Shown here piece after piece: positions 1-7,499 of a DNA stretch of 15,074 nt. Position numbers and translations under genes: made by a program. Below the pieces are notes generated by a model. The model saw nothing but the letters and a program-made list of their open reading frames with translations, had not been told where the DNA came from and did no database searches. Within the stretch, counting starts at the first letter, position 1, and every line of letters starts with the position of its first letter. The stretch lies in contig JBNMOP010000065.1 of the NCBI GenBank assembly GCA_051275005.1, positions 1 through 15,074 on the forward strand, written 5' to 3'. The DNA comes from Eutrophobius sp051275005. GTDB lineage: Bacteria; Pseudomonadota; Gammaproteobacteria; Eutrophobiales; Eutrophobiaceae.

Positions 1-38
1 TTACGACGACCAGTGCTATAGTAAATTTGTTCCGACAT
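1..38 (-). CDS. rpsI: 30S ribosomal protein uS9 (S9), N-terminal fragment cut by the window edge
   Basis: Only the first 12 codons are present, reading MSEQIYYSTGRR on the minus strand from an ATG at 38-36. This matches the usual opening of bacterial S9, in which a short aromatic segment leads into TGRRK. The start lies four bases after the rplM stop codon, the conserved rplM-rpsI operon arrangement, so the two are almost certainly co-transcribed and probably translationally coupled. The rest of the gene lies outside the window, so integrity cannot be judged. The identification rests on the short N-terminus plus position. Confidence 0.9.
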   Translation of the reverse strand, partial: MSEQIYYSTGRR

Positions 39-42
39 AGTA

Positions 43-471
43 TTAAATTTCCAGAGGTTGAGGCATTTGTGCCGCGTGTTTATGTTCTGCCCCAGAATAA
101 ACCTTCAGTTTTCGAAACATTTCGCGTCCCAATGGGCCTTTTGGAAGCATTCCTTTTACAGCTGTTTCAATAACAAGTTCGGGCTTTCTAATCATCCTTT
201 TCCCCAAAGTCTCTGACTTCATACCGCCGGGATAACCTGAATAATTATAGTAAACTTTATCCATTAATTTTCTGCCCGAGACCCTGATATCTTTGGCATT
301 AATAACCACGATATAATCACCAGTGTCCATGGAGGGGGTGTATTCTGGTTTATGTTTACCTCGTAATCGATGGGCAATTTCAGTTGCCAATCGTCCCAGA
401 GTTTTGCCTGTTGCATCGACAAGAAACCAGTCTTGCTTGATGTCGGCGAGTTTTGCGCTATAGGTAGTCAT
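43..471 (-). CDS. rplM: 50S ribosomal protein uL13 (L13)
   Basis: A complete 142-residue L13, the usual bacterial length. L13 is an early-assembling large-subunit protein that binds 23S rRNA. Family landmarks are visible: WFLVDATGKTLGRLA at residues 15-29, the basic RGKHKPEYTP stretch near 37-46, GDYIVVINA near 51-59, and the C-terminal half with MLPKGPLGREMFRKLKVY near 108-125. The ATG at 471 gives the expected N-terminus; the sequence just upstream shows no strong Shine-Dalgarno sequence. It is the first gene of the rplM-rpsI pair. A hairpin followed by a T-run lies between 493 and 523, only about 22 bases before the start codon. In E. coli this operon is autoregulated by L13 through its leader, so that hairpin is a reasonable candidate for control. 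Identity is certain; regulation is inferred. Confidence 0.98.
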   Translation of the reverse strand: MTTYSAKLADIKQDWFLVDATGKTLGRLATEIAHRLRGKHKPEYTPSMDTGDYIVVINAKDIRVSGRKLMDKVYYNYSGYPGGMKSETLGKRMIRKPELVIETAVKGMLPKGPLGREMFRKLKVYSGAEHKHAAQMPQPLEI

Positions 472-492
472 TTAAATCTGTCAATGCGAGTG

Positions 493-523
493 AAAAAAGA
501 GGGGCAATGGTACGGATTGCCCC
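493..523 (-). promoter_or_regulatory. Hairpin plus T-run in the rplM leader (possible attenuator)
   Basis: Perfect 8-bp arms (ggggcaat at 501-508 and attgcccc at 516-523) enclose a 7-base loop. On the minus strand the stem is followed at once by six T residues (498-493), the form of a Rho-independent terminator. No minus-strand gene lies immediately upstream (coq7 runs the other way), so it would act on transcripts heading into rplM. A TATAAA box at 555-550 on the minus strand could be the -10 of the rplM promoter, giving a leader of roughly 70 nt that contains this hairpin. Promoter and control are inferred. Confidence 0.6.
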
Positions 524-573
524 TATCACTGTCAATATTCATAGGCCATTTTATACTGTAATATCGATAAATA

Positions 574-1221
574 ATGAATACCTTGCGACAATACAGCCCA
601 CTTGATCAGTTGGTTATGGGATTTGATGGTTTTTTAAGGGCTGCAAACAAGTCGGGGACGTTAAAAATTCGTCCAAATCCGGCGATCTCAGTTAATTCGG
701 ATGCTTTGACGGTCAGTATGCGTCGGCAATCGGCATGCTTGATGCGGGTTAACCATTCGGGAGAGGTCTCTGCCCAGGCCCTATATCAGGGCCAGGCGAT
801 TACTGCCAATAATCCCAGGGTTCAAATTATCATGCAAGATTCTGCCACAGAAGAGATTGATCACCTGTATTGGTGTCAACAAAGGCTGGATGAACTGGAA
901 TCTCACACTAGTTATCTGAACCCACTTTGGTATGCCGGCTCATTTACGCTTGGTGCTATGGCGGGGTATATGGGTGATGAGTGGAGCCTTGGTTTTGTCG
1001 CGGAAACCGAAAATCAGGTTGTGCAACATATAGATGAACACCTGGAGCGACTACCGGAACTGGATGTTAAGAGTCGAGCTATCCTTGAACAGATGAAACT
1101 CGATGAAGGTAAACATGCCACTATGGCCAAAATATCCGGCGCAAGAGAGTTACCTGAAATGGTAAAAAAATTAATGTCTCTTTGTTCTAAAGTAATGACC
1201 AAATCTTCCTACTGGGTTTAA
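574..1221 (+). CDS. coq7: Coq7-type di-iron demethoxyubiquinone hydroxylase
   Basis: A complete 215-residue Coq7 protein. The family hydroxylates 2-polyprenyl-3-methyl-6-methoxy-1,4-benzoquinol, the penultimate step of ubiquinone synthesis, at the inner face of the membrane; in many proteobacteria it replaces the flavoprotein UbiF. The ferritin-like four-helix fold is marked by a repeated di-iron ligand set: E64 (NHSGEV), E94 and H97 (EEIDH), E146 (ETENQ), E178 and H181 (DEGKH), all present. The YSPLDQLVMGFD segment at residues 7-18 is typical of the N-terminus and supports the ATG at 574. There is no clear Shine-Dalgarno sequence. A TATACT box at 552-557 could be a -10 element, which would leave a very short leader, but no good -35 is visible. 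It is divergent from rplM and ends about 60 bases before an RpoH-type promoter, so it is probably a single-gene unit. Confidence 0.96.
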   Translation: MNTLRQYSPLDQLVMGFDGFLRAANKSGTLKIRPNPAISVNSDALTVSMRRQSACLMRVNHSGEVSAQALYQGQAITANNPRVQIIMQDSATEEIDHLYWCQQRLDELESHTSYLNPLWYAGSFTLGAMAGYMGDEWSLGFVAETENQVVQHIDEHLERLPELDVKSRAILEQMKLDEGKHATMAKISGARELPEMVKKLMSLCSKVMTKSSYWV

Positions 1222-1280
1222 CTTTCAGGCGTTACCTCGAAATAAATTTTACGTCGCAGTAAGATTTTTTACATTAGCTA

Positions 1281-1309
1281 CTTGAAAGAAAAAGTCTCTA
1301 CCCCCATAT
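1281..1309 (+). promoter_or_regulatory. Sigma-32 (RpoH) type heat-shock promoter for hsp20
   Basis: CTTGAAA at 1281-1287 and CCCCATAT at 1302-1309 match the established sigma-32 consensus (-35 CTTGAAA, -10 CCCCATNT), with 15 bases between CTTGAA and CCCCAT. Transcription would begin near 1316, about 40 bases before the hsp20 start codon. Both boxes are almost perfect and precede a small heat-shock gene, the expected target. Confidence 0.9.
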
Positions 1310-1355
1310 CTAATATCAGTGAAAATAAATAACTACTACATTATGGAGGTGCAAC

Positions 1356-1808
1356 ATGTCACTGATTAAATACGAACCCTATTCATTGCTCGATCACATA
1401 CAACGGCAAATTTTTCATTCCCCTGGTTTATCTTTTGGACGTGAGGTTGCAAACGATGACAATACAAATGTTGAAGTAAGTGACTGGCGCCCTGCGGTAG
1501 ACATTAAGGAAGAACAAGAACGGTATGTAATTCATGCTGATTTGCCTGGTGTAGATGCAAAAGATATCGAGATAACTATGGAGAATGGCATTCTGGCTCT
1601 TAAGGGCGAACGGGCTATAGATAAGGAAGCGTCTCAAGATGGATATAAACGTGTCGAACGTTTGAGAGGAACTTTTTATCGTCGATTTAGTCTTCCTGAT
1701 ACAGTAGATACAGACAGGATCGTCGCTAATAGTAAAGATGGCGTTCTGGAAATTGTGGTGCCAAAGCATGAAAAGGTTCAACCGCGCCGTATAGCTGTAA
1801 ATGGTTGA
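1356..1808 (+). CDS. Small heat shock protein (Hsp20/alpha-crystallin family)
   Basis: A 150-residue small heat-shock protein, an ATP-independent holdase that keeps unfolding cytoplasmic proteins soluble for refolding by DnaK/ClpB. The alpha-crystallin domain covers about residues 43-140: WRPAVDIKE opens it, HADLPGVD lies at 60-67, the beta-strand segment MENGILALKGER at 75-86, and the GVLEIVVPK signature at 129-137. A C-terminal I-X-I/V type motif is present (I146-A-V148), which in this family docks subunits into oligomers. The ATG at 1356 follows a near-perfect GGAGGTG Shine-Dalgarno, the strongest in the window. The sigma-32 promoter upstream and terminator downstream indicate a monocistronic heat-induced unit. 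A specific name (ibpA or another hsp20 paralogue) is not justified; the WRPAVDIKE form resembles the class A Hsp20 proteins of beta/gammaproteobacteria more than IbpA. Confidence 0.96.
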   Translation: MSLIKYEPYSLLDHIQRQIFHSPGLSFGREVANDDNTNVEVSDWRPAVDIKEEQERYVIHADLPGVDAKDIEITMENGILALKGERAIDKEASQDGYKRVERLRGTFYRRFSLPDTVDTDRIVANSKDGVLEIVVPKHEKVQPRRIAVNG

Positions 1809-1816
1809 TAGGTTTG

Positions 1817-1859
1817 AAAAGTTAAGGCGGGAAATCCAGCCTTTAACTTTCATATTTTT
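1817..1859 (+). terminator. Rho-independent terminator after hsp20
   Basis: The left arm (1817-1828) ends in gttaaggc and the right arm (1839-1851) begins gcctttaac. They pair over about 11 bases with one bulged T, leaving a loop of about 10 bases. TATTTTTC follows at 1853-1860. It begins eight bases after the hsp20 stop, and it separates the heat-shock unit from htrA, which probably has its own promoter or relies on read-through. Confidence 0.75.
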
Positions 1860-1892
1860 CACAAGGAAAGCGTATTAAATTGTGAGGTAAGC

Positions 1893-3263
1893 ATGACGAT
1901 CAGAGATTTAACTATTCGATACCTGATGTTGTTAGGGATTTTTATTGGTCAATTTTCTCATGCCGCATTGCCGGATTATTTGGCAGATGGGAATGCAATG
2001 CCTAGCCTGGCGCCAATGCTGGATGATGTTACACCAGCTGTTGTAAATATTGCTACCGAGGGGCGGATCACCGTTCAGCAAAATCCATTATTTTCTGACC
2101 CGTTCTATAGACGATTTTTTAATCTACCCGGTCCAGTAGAACGTAAGACTCAAAGCCTTGGTTCTGGCGTTATTGTTGATGCGGGAAGAGGTCTTGTGTT
2201 GACCAATAATCATGTGATTGAAAATGCAGTACAAATAACCGTGACATTACGCGATGGGCGTAGTATGGAGGCGGAGTTAATTGGGACTGATCCGGAAACT
2301 GATATTGCTGTAATCAAGATACCTCCTGAGAATTTAACGGGAATTAAACCGGCAAATTCAGATGCCCTGCGTGTTGGAGATTATGTTGTAGCGATAGGTA
2401 ATCCATTTGGTCTGGGGCAGACAGTCACATCAGGGATAGTCAGTGCATTAAGTCGTAGTGGACTGGGGATAGAAGGCTATGAAGATTTTATCCAAACCGA
2501 TGCCTCTATTAATCCAGGTAATTCTGGTGGGGCACTGGTAAATTTAAGAGGAGAGTTAATAGGTATTAATACCGCTATTTTTTCACAATCTGGTGGCAAT
2601 ATTGGAATTGGTTTTGCCATACCGATTAACCTTTCCTTACATATAATGGAACAATTGGTCAGTAGCGGTCAGGTTGATCGTGGTTTCATTGGTATTTCTG
2701 TACAGGATCTAACAAATGAACTTGCAGACGCATTAGGTGTAAATAATAAGAGTGGTGCAATTATAGCAAGCGTCAATAGAGGTTCACCGGCAGAACAAGC
2801 TGGTTTACAACCTGGTGATGTATTAGTCGCAATAGATGGTAAAGATATTAGTCAGGCAAACGATGTAAGAAATCATATTGGCTTACTGCCAGTTGGAAAA
2901 AAAGTTGTATTTGAATTTTATCGTGAAGCCAAAAGGCAACGTCTGACGGTACAAGTATCCTCTGCAACAAAATTTGTTGCGAGTCAGTCAATTGGTAATC
3001 AACGATTGGAGGGGATCAGGTTTAATGAGATTGAAACTGACAGTCGCTATTATGGCGTTATAAATGGAGTCGTTGTTACTGAAATAGATCAGGCCAGTTT
3101 GGCCTGGCAGAGGGGATTACGACAAGGCGATATAATTACTTCAGTCAATCGTGAACAATTATCTAATATCCAGGAACTTTTCAGTCTTGTGGAAAAATAT
3201 AGTCAATCATTATTACTAAGGATTGTCAGAGGTAATACAGCTGCGTTTCTAGTATTGCGTTAG
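1893..3263 (+). CDS. Periplasmic serine protease, HtrA/Deg family with two PDZ domains
   Basis: A 456-residue HtrA-family protease/chaperone that degrades misfolded envelope proteins (DegP/DegQ/MucD group). An N-terminal signal peptide is visible: basic start, hydrophobic core at about 10-19, and an SHA-A cleavage site near residue 24, consistent with export. The trypsin-like domain holds the catalytic triad H107 (TNNHVIE), D137 (DPETDIAV) and S211 (GNSGGAL). PDZ1 spans about 265-355 (GFIGISVQDL through the GSPAEQAGLQPGDV core), and PDZ2 about 370-456 (VVVTEIDQASLAWQRGLRQGDII). Two PDZ domains and a cleavable signal argue against DegS. The short LA loop after residue 60 is more DegQ-like than DegP-like. 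The ATG at 1893 has GAGG five bases upstream. It follows the hsp20 terminator and converges with oxyR, with only 25 bases between stops. The exact orthologue name is left open. Confidence 0.95.
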   Translation: MTIRDLTIRYLMLLGIFIGQFSHAALPDYLADGNAMPSLAPMLDDVTPAVVNIATEGRITVQQNPLFSDPFYRRFFNLPGPVERKTQSLGSGVIVDAGRGLVLTNNHVIENAVQITVTLRDGRSMEAELIGTDPETDIAVIKIPPENLTGIKPANSDALRVGDYVVAIGNPFGLGQTVTSGIVSALSRSGLGIEGYEDFIQTDASINPGNSGGALVNLRGELIGINTAIFSQSGGNIGIGFAIPINLSLHIMEQLVSSGQVDRGFIGISVQDLTNELADALGVNNKSGAIIASVNRGSPAEQAGLQPGDVLVAIDGKDISQANDVRNHIGLLPVGKKVVFEFYREAKRQRLTVQVSSATKFVASQSIGNQRLEGIRFNEIETDSRYYGVINGVVVTEIDQASLAWQRGLRQGDIITSVNREQLSNIQELFSLVEKYSQSLLLRIVRGNTAAFLVLR

Positions 3264-3288
3264 AATTTAAAAAAGATTGTATTTAAAT

Positions 3289-4203
3289 CTACGTGCTAGC
3301 CAGTTCGCAATTATTTATTGTCTCACTTATCAATTTAATTAATTTTTTACCAGGATATGTATCACGATATGCCAAAATCACCTCACGCTTTGGTACGGGC
3401 CGACTAAAAGGTCGGTATTCTACCAGTGAATTCTTTTCAATTGGGTTAGGGACAGATGAACCAGGCAGTATCGTAACCCCCGACCCTGTCGCTACCATTT
3501 GACGAATTGTTTCTAATGAACTGCCTTCCAGAGTTTGTTGTATTTTTGCTTTAGAAAATAATTCTCCTTTACACGCTGGGCAGACGTCCATTACCTGGTC
3601 TCGGAAACAATTACCAGTTTTAAGTAACAACAATGTTTCACTTAGTAGATCATCAGCTTTGATGGTTTTTTTACAGCACAAACTATGTCCCTTGGGTAAT
3701 GCTACTATTAATGGCTCCTTATATAATAATTCAGTTATTATTCCTTTCTCTTTGAATGGAGTTGAAACGATTATCATATCCAAATCACCACGTTTAAGTT
3801 TATCTGTCAGGTTTACAGTAAAATCTTCATCAATAATTAATGATAATTCCGGTGCTGATTGATGAATTACTGGAATCAGTTTTGGCAGTAAATATGGGCC
3901 AATGGTATATATTATTCCCAGTTGTAATCTCGTCTTATAAGGGTCCAGTGCTTCATTGGCAATTAACTTTATTGTATTAGCCTGATCGATAACCATTTGT
4001 GCTTGAGCAACAATTTTTTTGCCAAGAGGCGTAATGGTGACGTCGTGTTTATGTCGCTCAAAGATAATGATCCCAAGTTCATCTTCCAATTTCTTTATAG
4101 CGACACTTAATGTAGGTTGGCTGACAAAACATTTTGTTGCAGCATGACCAAAGTGTAATTCGCCTGCTACAGCAATAACATATTTTAATTCAGTTAGTGT
4201 CAT
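3289..4203 (-). CDS. oxyR: Peroxide-sensing LysR-type regulator OxyR
   Basis: A 304-residue LysR-type regulator, close to E. coli OxyR in length (305). The winged helix-turn-helix occupies about residues 1-60 (LHFGHAATKCFVSQPTLS within it). The two redox cysteines fall exactly at the E. coli numbers, C199 and C208, in GNCFRDQVMDVC, and T100 of the peroxide pocket is kept in the TIGPYLLP segment. OxyR forms a C199-C208 disulfide with hydrogen peroxide and activates catalase, peroxiredoxin and iron-sequestration genes. Oddities are N198 where E. coli has H198, an additional C211 three residues after C208, and a CC pair at 176-177. It is the last gene of a minus-strand run (rmuC, HAD phosphatase, oxyR), 66 bases after the HAD gene, in which its own promoter may lie. 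No catalase or ahpC is adjacent. There is no clear Shine-Dalgarno before the ATG at 4203. Confidence 0.93.
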   Translation of the reverse strand: MTLTELKYVIAVAGELHFGHAATKCFVSQPTLSVAIKKLEDELGIIIFERHKHDVTITPLGKKIVAQAQMVIDQANTIKLIANEALDPYKTRLQLGIIYTIGPYLLPKLIPVIHQSAPELSLIIDEDFTVNLTDKLKRGDLDMIIVSTPFKEKGIITELLYKEPLIVALPKGHSLCCKKTIKADDLLSETLLLLKTGNCFRDQVMDVCPACKGELFSKAKIQQTLEGSSLETIRQMVATGSGVTILPGSSVPNPIEKNSLVEYRPFSRPVPKREVILAYRDTYPGKKLIKLISETINNCELAST

Positions 4204-4269
4204 GTTTTTAAAAGTTGCAAGAGATATGTGCCAGTATTAATTGAACCAGGGTATGATATATAGCGAATT

Positions 4270-5079
4270 TTATTGTTCTGCAGTTATTGTAGCTGTTTTT
4301 TTACAGGTGTTACGTTGATATTTGTCTTCAAGTATTAGTTCTAGCAACTGTATATCTACAAATTTAGCTGCATAACTTTCTCCAAATTGTACAGTCATTG
4401 GGAGATTCTGTTCACCAAGGTGATTTATTACCAATGATGCCCCATCAAAATTATCTTCTAAGGTGAAAAAATGAGTGGTTATAACAGTGGCAATATCAGC
4501 AGATAATGCTGCCTTGTTGCCATTAAATGTATCTTCCAATGCAACGCAATCACTTGAACATAATCTAATTTTCTTAAGGACATGCTCGTAGACTGCAGGG
4601 GATGGTTTTTTATTTTCCACTATGTCACAGGTTATAATTGACTCAAACAAATCCAAGGCGTTACTGCCAAGAGTCGATTTTAGTAATGTTTCAACATTAA
4701 TGGTCGATGAACTGGTAGCGATGGCCATAGTAATATTTTTTTGTTTTGCTTCTTCAATTAAACGCTCTACCCCAATGCGTAGCCCCACATGACCATCAAT
4801 CAGCATTTGCCTGTACATTTCAGATTTTGTTTGATGAATTGATAAGGCAAGATCATTAATAGTACCTTGATGATCTGGCATCAGGTTATTTTCAATAAAA
4901 TACTGTTTTATTCTCTCTCTTCCCCCTGATATTGATAACAAACTTTTATATAAATGCTGGTCCCACTGACAGGGTATATTGAATTTATCGAAGGCAGCAT
5001 TAAATGCCTGGCGATGTATTTCCTCGGTATCCGCAAGGGTGCCATCCATATCAAAAATTATTGCCTTCAGCCTATTCAT
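4270..5079 (-). CDS. HAD-superfamily phosphatase, CbbY/beta-phosphoglucomutase-like
   Basis: A 269-residue HAD hydrolase with a C1-type helical cap. Motif I is FDMDGTLADTE (nucleophile D10, acid/base D12), motif II is the ATSSS segment at 121-125, motif III lysine is in ENKKPSP (K157 or K158), and motif IV is LEDT with E182 and D183 binding magnesium. The cap carries HRQAFNAAF and SGGRERI (51-57), which resemble CbbY proteins; characterised CbbY removes phosphate from xylulose-1,5-bisphosphate. No Calvin-cycle gene is present, so the substrate is undecided: a sugar phosphate is likely, a housekeeping or damage-repair role possible. The last 20 or so residues are a polar tail beyond the Rossmann core, somewhat longer than usual. 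It lies 74 bases after rmuC and 66 before oxyR on the same strand, possibly in one transcript. There is no evident Shine-Dalgarno upstream of the ATG at 5079. Confidence 0.88.
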   Translation of the reverse strand: MNRLKAIIFDMDGTLADTEEIHRQAFNAAFDKFNIPCQWDQHLYKSLLSISGGRERIKQYFIENNLMPDHQGTINDLALSIHQTKSEMYRQMLIDGHVGLRIGVERLIEEAKQKNITMAIATSSSTINVETLLKSTLGSNALDLFESIITCDIVENKKPSPAVYEHVLKKIRLCSSDCVALEDTFNGNKAALSADIATVITTHFFTLEDNFDGASLVINHLGEQNLPMTVQFGESYAAKFVDIQLLELILEDKYQRNTCKKTATITAEQ

Positions 5080-5153
5080 TGTTAATGTAAAAATCTGTTT
5101 TATGTGGAATAGATTTTGGAATTATTGTCTATTAATTTGAATCAGACTTTATG

Positions 5154-6485
5154 CTAAGAGATTTTCTTGTTATCGTCCACAGGTAAAGTCTGTTTTGTGA
5201 CGCCCTTATCATTTGAAAGCTCTACTCGTTCAATTTTTTCAAATCGTGAAGTTATTTTCTTTGCAGACCGATTCACATCTTCTACATCTTTATGTGCCAT
5301 TGAAATATGTTTTTCCAAATCGTCCATACGTTTCTGGAATCGTCCAAAGTCCGTAGAGAGCATACCTAGATGTTCCTGAATGATATGTACTTGTTCTCGA
5401 GTCGCAGCATCTTTTAATACTGATCTGGCCGTATTGATTATTGCCCATAATGTGGTCGGTGATACGATCCAGACTCTTGCAGCATGTGCCTTATCAACCA
5501 GGTCGGGGTAGTGCCCCTGTATTTCTGCAAATACCGCTTCAGCAGGTATGAACATTATTGCTCCGTCTGATGTAGTACCGGGAATTATATATTTACTTGA
5601 AATATCTTGAATGTGTTTACCTATATCCTGTCTGAACTGGCGTTCTGCGGTTTTTCTGTCAGCATCTGAAATAGTTATATCTGTCATACGTCGATAAGAT
5701 TCTAGAGGGAATTTTGAGTCAACGATGATGGTGCCAGATGGTTCTGGTAAAAACAGGGCGCAATCTGCAATGCATTTATTTGGTAATGTATATTGAAGTT
5801 TGTATGAATTCTCTGGCATTACATTTGCAATAAGTGCGTTAAGTTGGACTTCACCAAATGCACCTCTGGATCTTTTATCTGCCAGTATTTCTTGCAGGCT
5901 GACGACATTAGTTGACAGTTCAGTAATTTTTTTCTGAGCTTCATCAATTAATGCAAGACGTTTTACAATGTCAGCAAATGTTGCAGTTGTTTTTTCAAAT
6001 CCTTCAGCCAATCGTTTTTCTACCTGCCCGGATATTTGCTGTAATCTTTCATCGGTCTTTTTTGTGAGGCTTTCCATACGTAACCCCAGATCCTCACTGT
6101 ATCGATTCAGATAATCACCAATTTGTTTTTGTAAATTGGTGATTCCTAACTGTAATGATTCAGACATGCCCTTATATACGTCACCTTGGCGCTTCTCAAA
6201 ATTGGTATTGTGCTCGGAGAATATTGTGCGTATTTCAGTACGGAATTCCGAAAATGAGGTTAAAATATATTCTCTGGTTTTTGCTGTGGTATCTTGTTGT
6301 GCTAGTTTCAAGTCGGTAAGACGATCTTCAAGTTGTGCAAGACGTTTAACCAATTCTTCTAGTCGTATATCGACTTTGCTTAATTCGTTGGCAGATGATG
6401 ATCTTCTATATAGACTGATACATAGTGCAATCGAAGCAAAAAGTAGTACGACTAATATTATGTCAGACAGAATAGGTGGTAGCAT
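5154..6485 (-). CDS. rmuC: DNA recombination/repair-associated protein RmuC
   Basis: A 443-residue RmuC-family protein. The family limits rearrangement at short inverted repeats in E. coli, and its core shares the restriction-endonuclease-like fold; its biochemical activity is not well settled. One N-terminal membrane helix is visible at about 5-25, followed by a basic YRRSSS edge. Long charged coiled-coil regions follow at about 30-75 and 145-205. The RmuC core runs from about 195 to 420, with RSRGAFGEVQLNALI near 205-219, a VDSKFPLESYRR segment near 255-266, and AIMFIPAEAVFAEI near 309-322. The remaining tail is lysine-rich and polar. The ATG at 6485 places the membrane helix at the very N-terminus as expected. 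It precedes the HAD phosphatase and oxyR on the same strand. The 215-base region upstream is very AT-rich, and I see no clear promoter in it. Confidence 0.95.
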   Translation of the reverse strand: MLPPILSDIILVVLLFASIALCISLYRRSSSANELSKVDIRLEELVKRLAQLEDRLTDLKLAQQDTTAKTREYILTSFSEFRTEIRTIFSEHNTNFEKRQGDVYKGMSESLQLGITNLQKQIGDYLNRYSEDLGLRMESLTKKTDERLQQISGQVEKRLAEGFEKTTATFADIVKRLALIDEAQKKITELSTNVVSLQEILADKRSRGAFGEVQLNALIANVMPENSYKLQYTLPNKCIADCALFLPEPSGTIIVDSKFPLESYRRMTDITISDADRKTAERQFRQDIGKHIQDISSKYIIPGTTSDGAIMFIPAEAVFAEIQGHYPDLVDKAHAARVWIVSPTTLWAIINTARSVLKDAATREQVHIIQEHLGMLSTDFGRFQKRMDDLEKHISMAHKDVEDVNRSAKKITSRFEKIERVELSNDKGVTKQTLPVDDNKKIS

Positions 6486-6700
6486 ATTGTTATTGTAATC
6501 GCCTGATTTATTTTATTTCATGATTTGATTAGCTGTTAATGTGAAGATAATCAATTATTTTCTCTTTAGTAATTCAGAATAATAATTACATTTTTTGATT
6601 TTGTTAAATTAATATAATGTATTCATTTTTTCGTCAAAGATACTCATGTTCAATCAACAATTATTTCATCTATGACATGATTTATGCATTATCGGTAATC

Positions 6701-7390
6701 TTATCGTTTTAATATTTTAACCCATCGATAAAAATTCAGTACGCTAGCTAAAGATGCAGACAAATAGGTCAACGCCGCAGCAAATAATACTCTATAAATA
6801 ATTGGTATTGCAGAACTTGGCACATAGTTTCCATTTATCAAGATAGGCAAGGCACGTTTAAAACTTGCATCAAGCTCTACGGGTAGTGTAATCAGGTGGA
6901 AACCAACTGGCACTAAAAGCAATCCAAAACCCAGTGCCATCATCATCATGCCCGCAGGAGGTAAATGCGTCACCAATATAATAATTGGAAATGCAATTAA
7001 AAGTATAGATGCTGCTTTTTCAGCCCCGCGAACATATTGGGCCAACTGACATCGGATCATTAAAGGTTTATATTTTACCATGTGCTGAATCGCATGTCCG
7101 ATTTCATGGGTAGCAATACTAATCGCAGTAAAAGATTTTCCGTTATAAATTTCCGGTGTTAAACTGACTACCTTATTGTCAGGGTCGTAGTGATTACTTT
7201 CATTGATTGAATTTTTGACAGTTACTCCTTTCAGACCCAGTGTATCGATTAAATGTATAGCGAGTTCACCACCAGTACCAGGTAACTGCTCAATATGGGT
7301 GTTATATTTTTTCAGGACATGACGAACCCAGATCTGTGGACCAAACACCAGGATTATCACCAATATCATAGAACAAAAAATAAATATCAT
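6701..7390 (-). CDS. Membrane zinc metallopeptidase, YugP family
   Basis: A membrane protein of about 229 residues in the neutral zinc metallopeptidase family typified by Bacillus YugP (Zn_peptidase_2). The zinc motif HEIGH lies at residues 95-99 in ATHEIGHAIQ, and the third ligand is probably the glutamate at 172 in LPVELDAS; both motifs are characteristic. Hydrophobic helices are evident at about 1-19, 126-142, 147-171 and 202-219, so the active site sits near the membrane. The natural substrate is unknown. I chose the ATG at 7390; a TTG at 7399 is in frame and would add three residues, but neither has a good Shine-Dalgarno. The gene is divergent from zapE across about 110 bases and lies upstream of rmuC with a 215-base AT-rich gap that holds no recognisable feature. 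Confidence 0.88.
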   Translation of the reverse strand: MIFIFCSMILVIILVFGPQIWVRHVLKKYNTHIEQLPGTGGELAIHLIDTLGLKGVTVKNSINESNHYDPDNKVVSLTPEIYNGKSFTAISIATHEIGHAIQHMVKYKPLMIRCQLAQYVRGAEKAASILLIAFPIIILVTHLPPAGMMMMALGFGLLLVPVGFHLITLPVELDASFKRALPILINGNYVPSSAIPIIYRVLFAAALTYLSASLASVLNFYRWVKILKR

Positions 7391-7499
7391 GATTACCAAA
7401 TTTCATTTAGAAGATTCAAAATACTTAGCTACTTTAAAATATGGCGTTTAGATTAGCCATGAAAATATTGAGTAAATAGTAATATGTGTTTCGATTTAA

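Noticed and set aside
1428..1862. A 144-residue open frame antisense to hsp20
   Set aside because: It lies almost wholly opposite a well-supported gene, has no family resemblance or ribosome binding site, and is explained by the codon pattern of hsp20.
3264..3288. Short A/T dyad between the htrA and oxyR stops as a terminator
   Set aside because: The possible stem is only six A/T pairs built from self-complementary tttaaa and is too weak to call.
6486..6700. AT-rich gap between rmuC and the metallopeptidase, considered as a small RNA or hidden gene
   Set aside because: No open frame of note, no hairpin with a T-run and no clear promoter pair was seen; low complexity explains its look.
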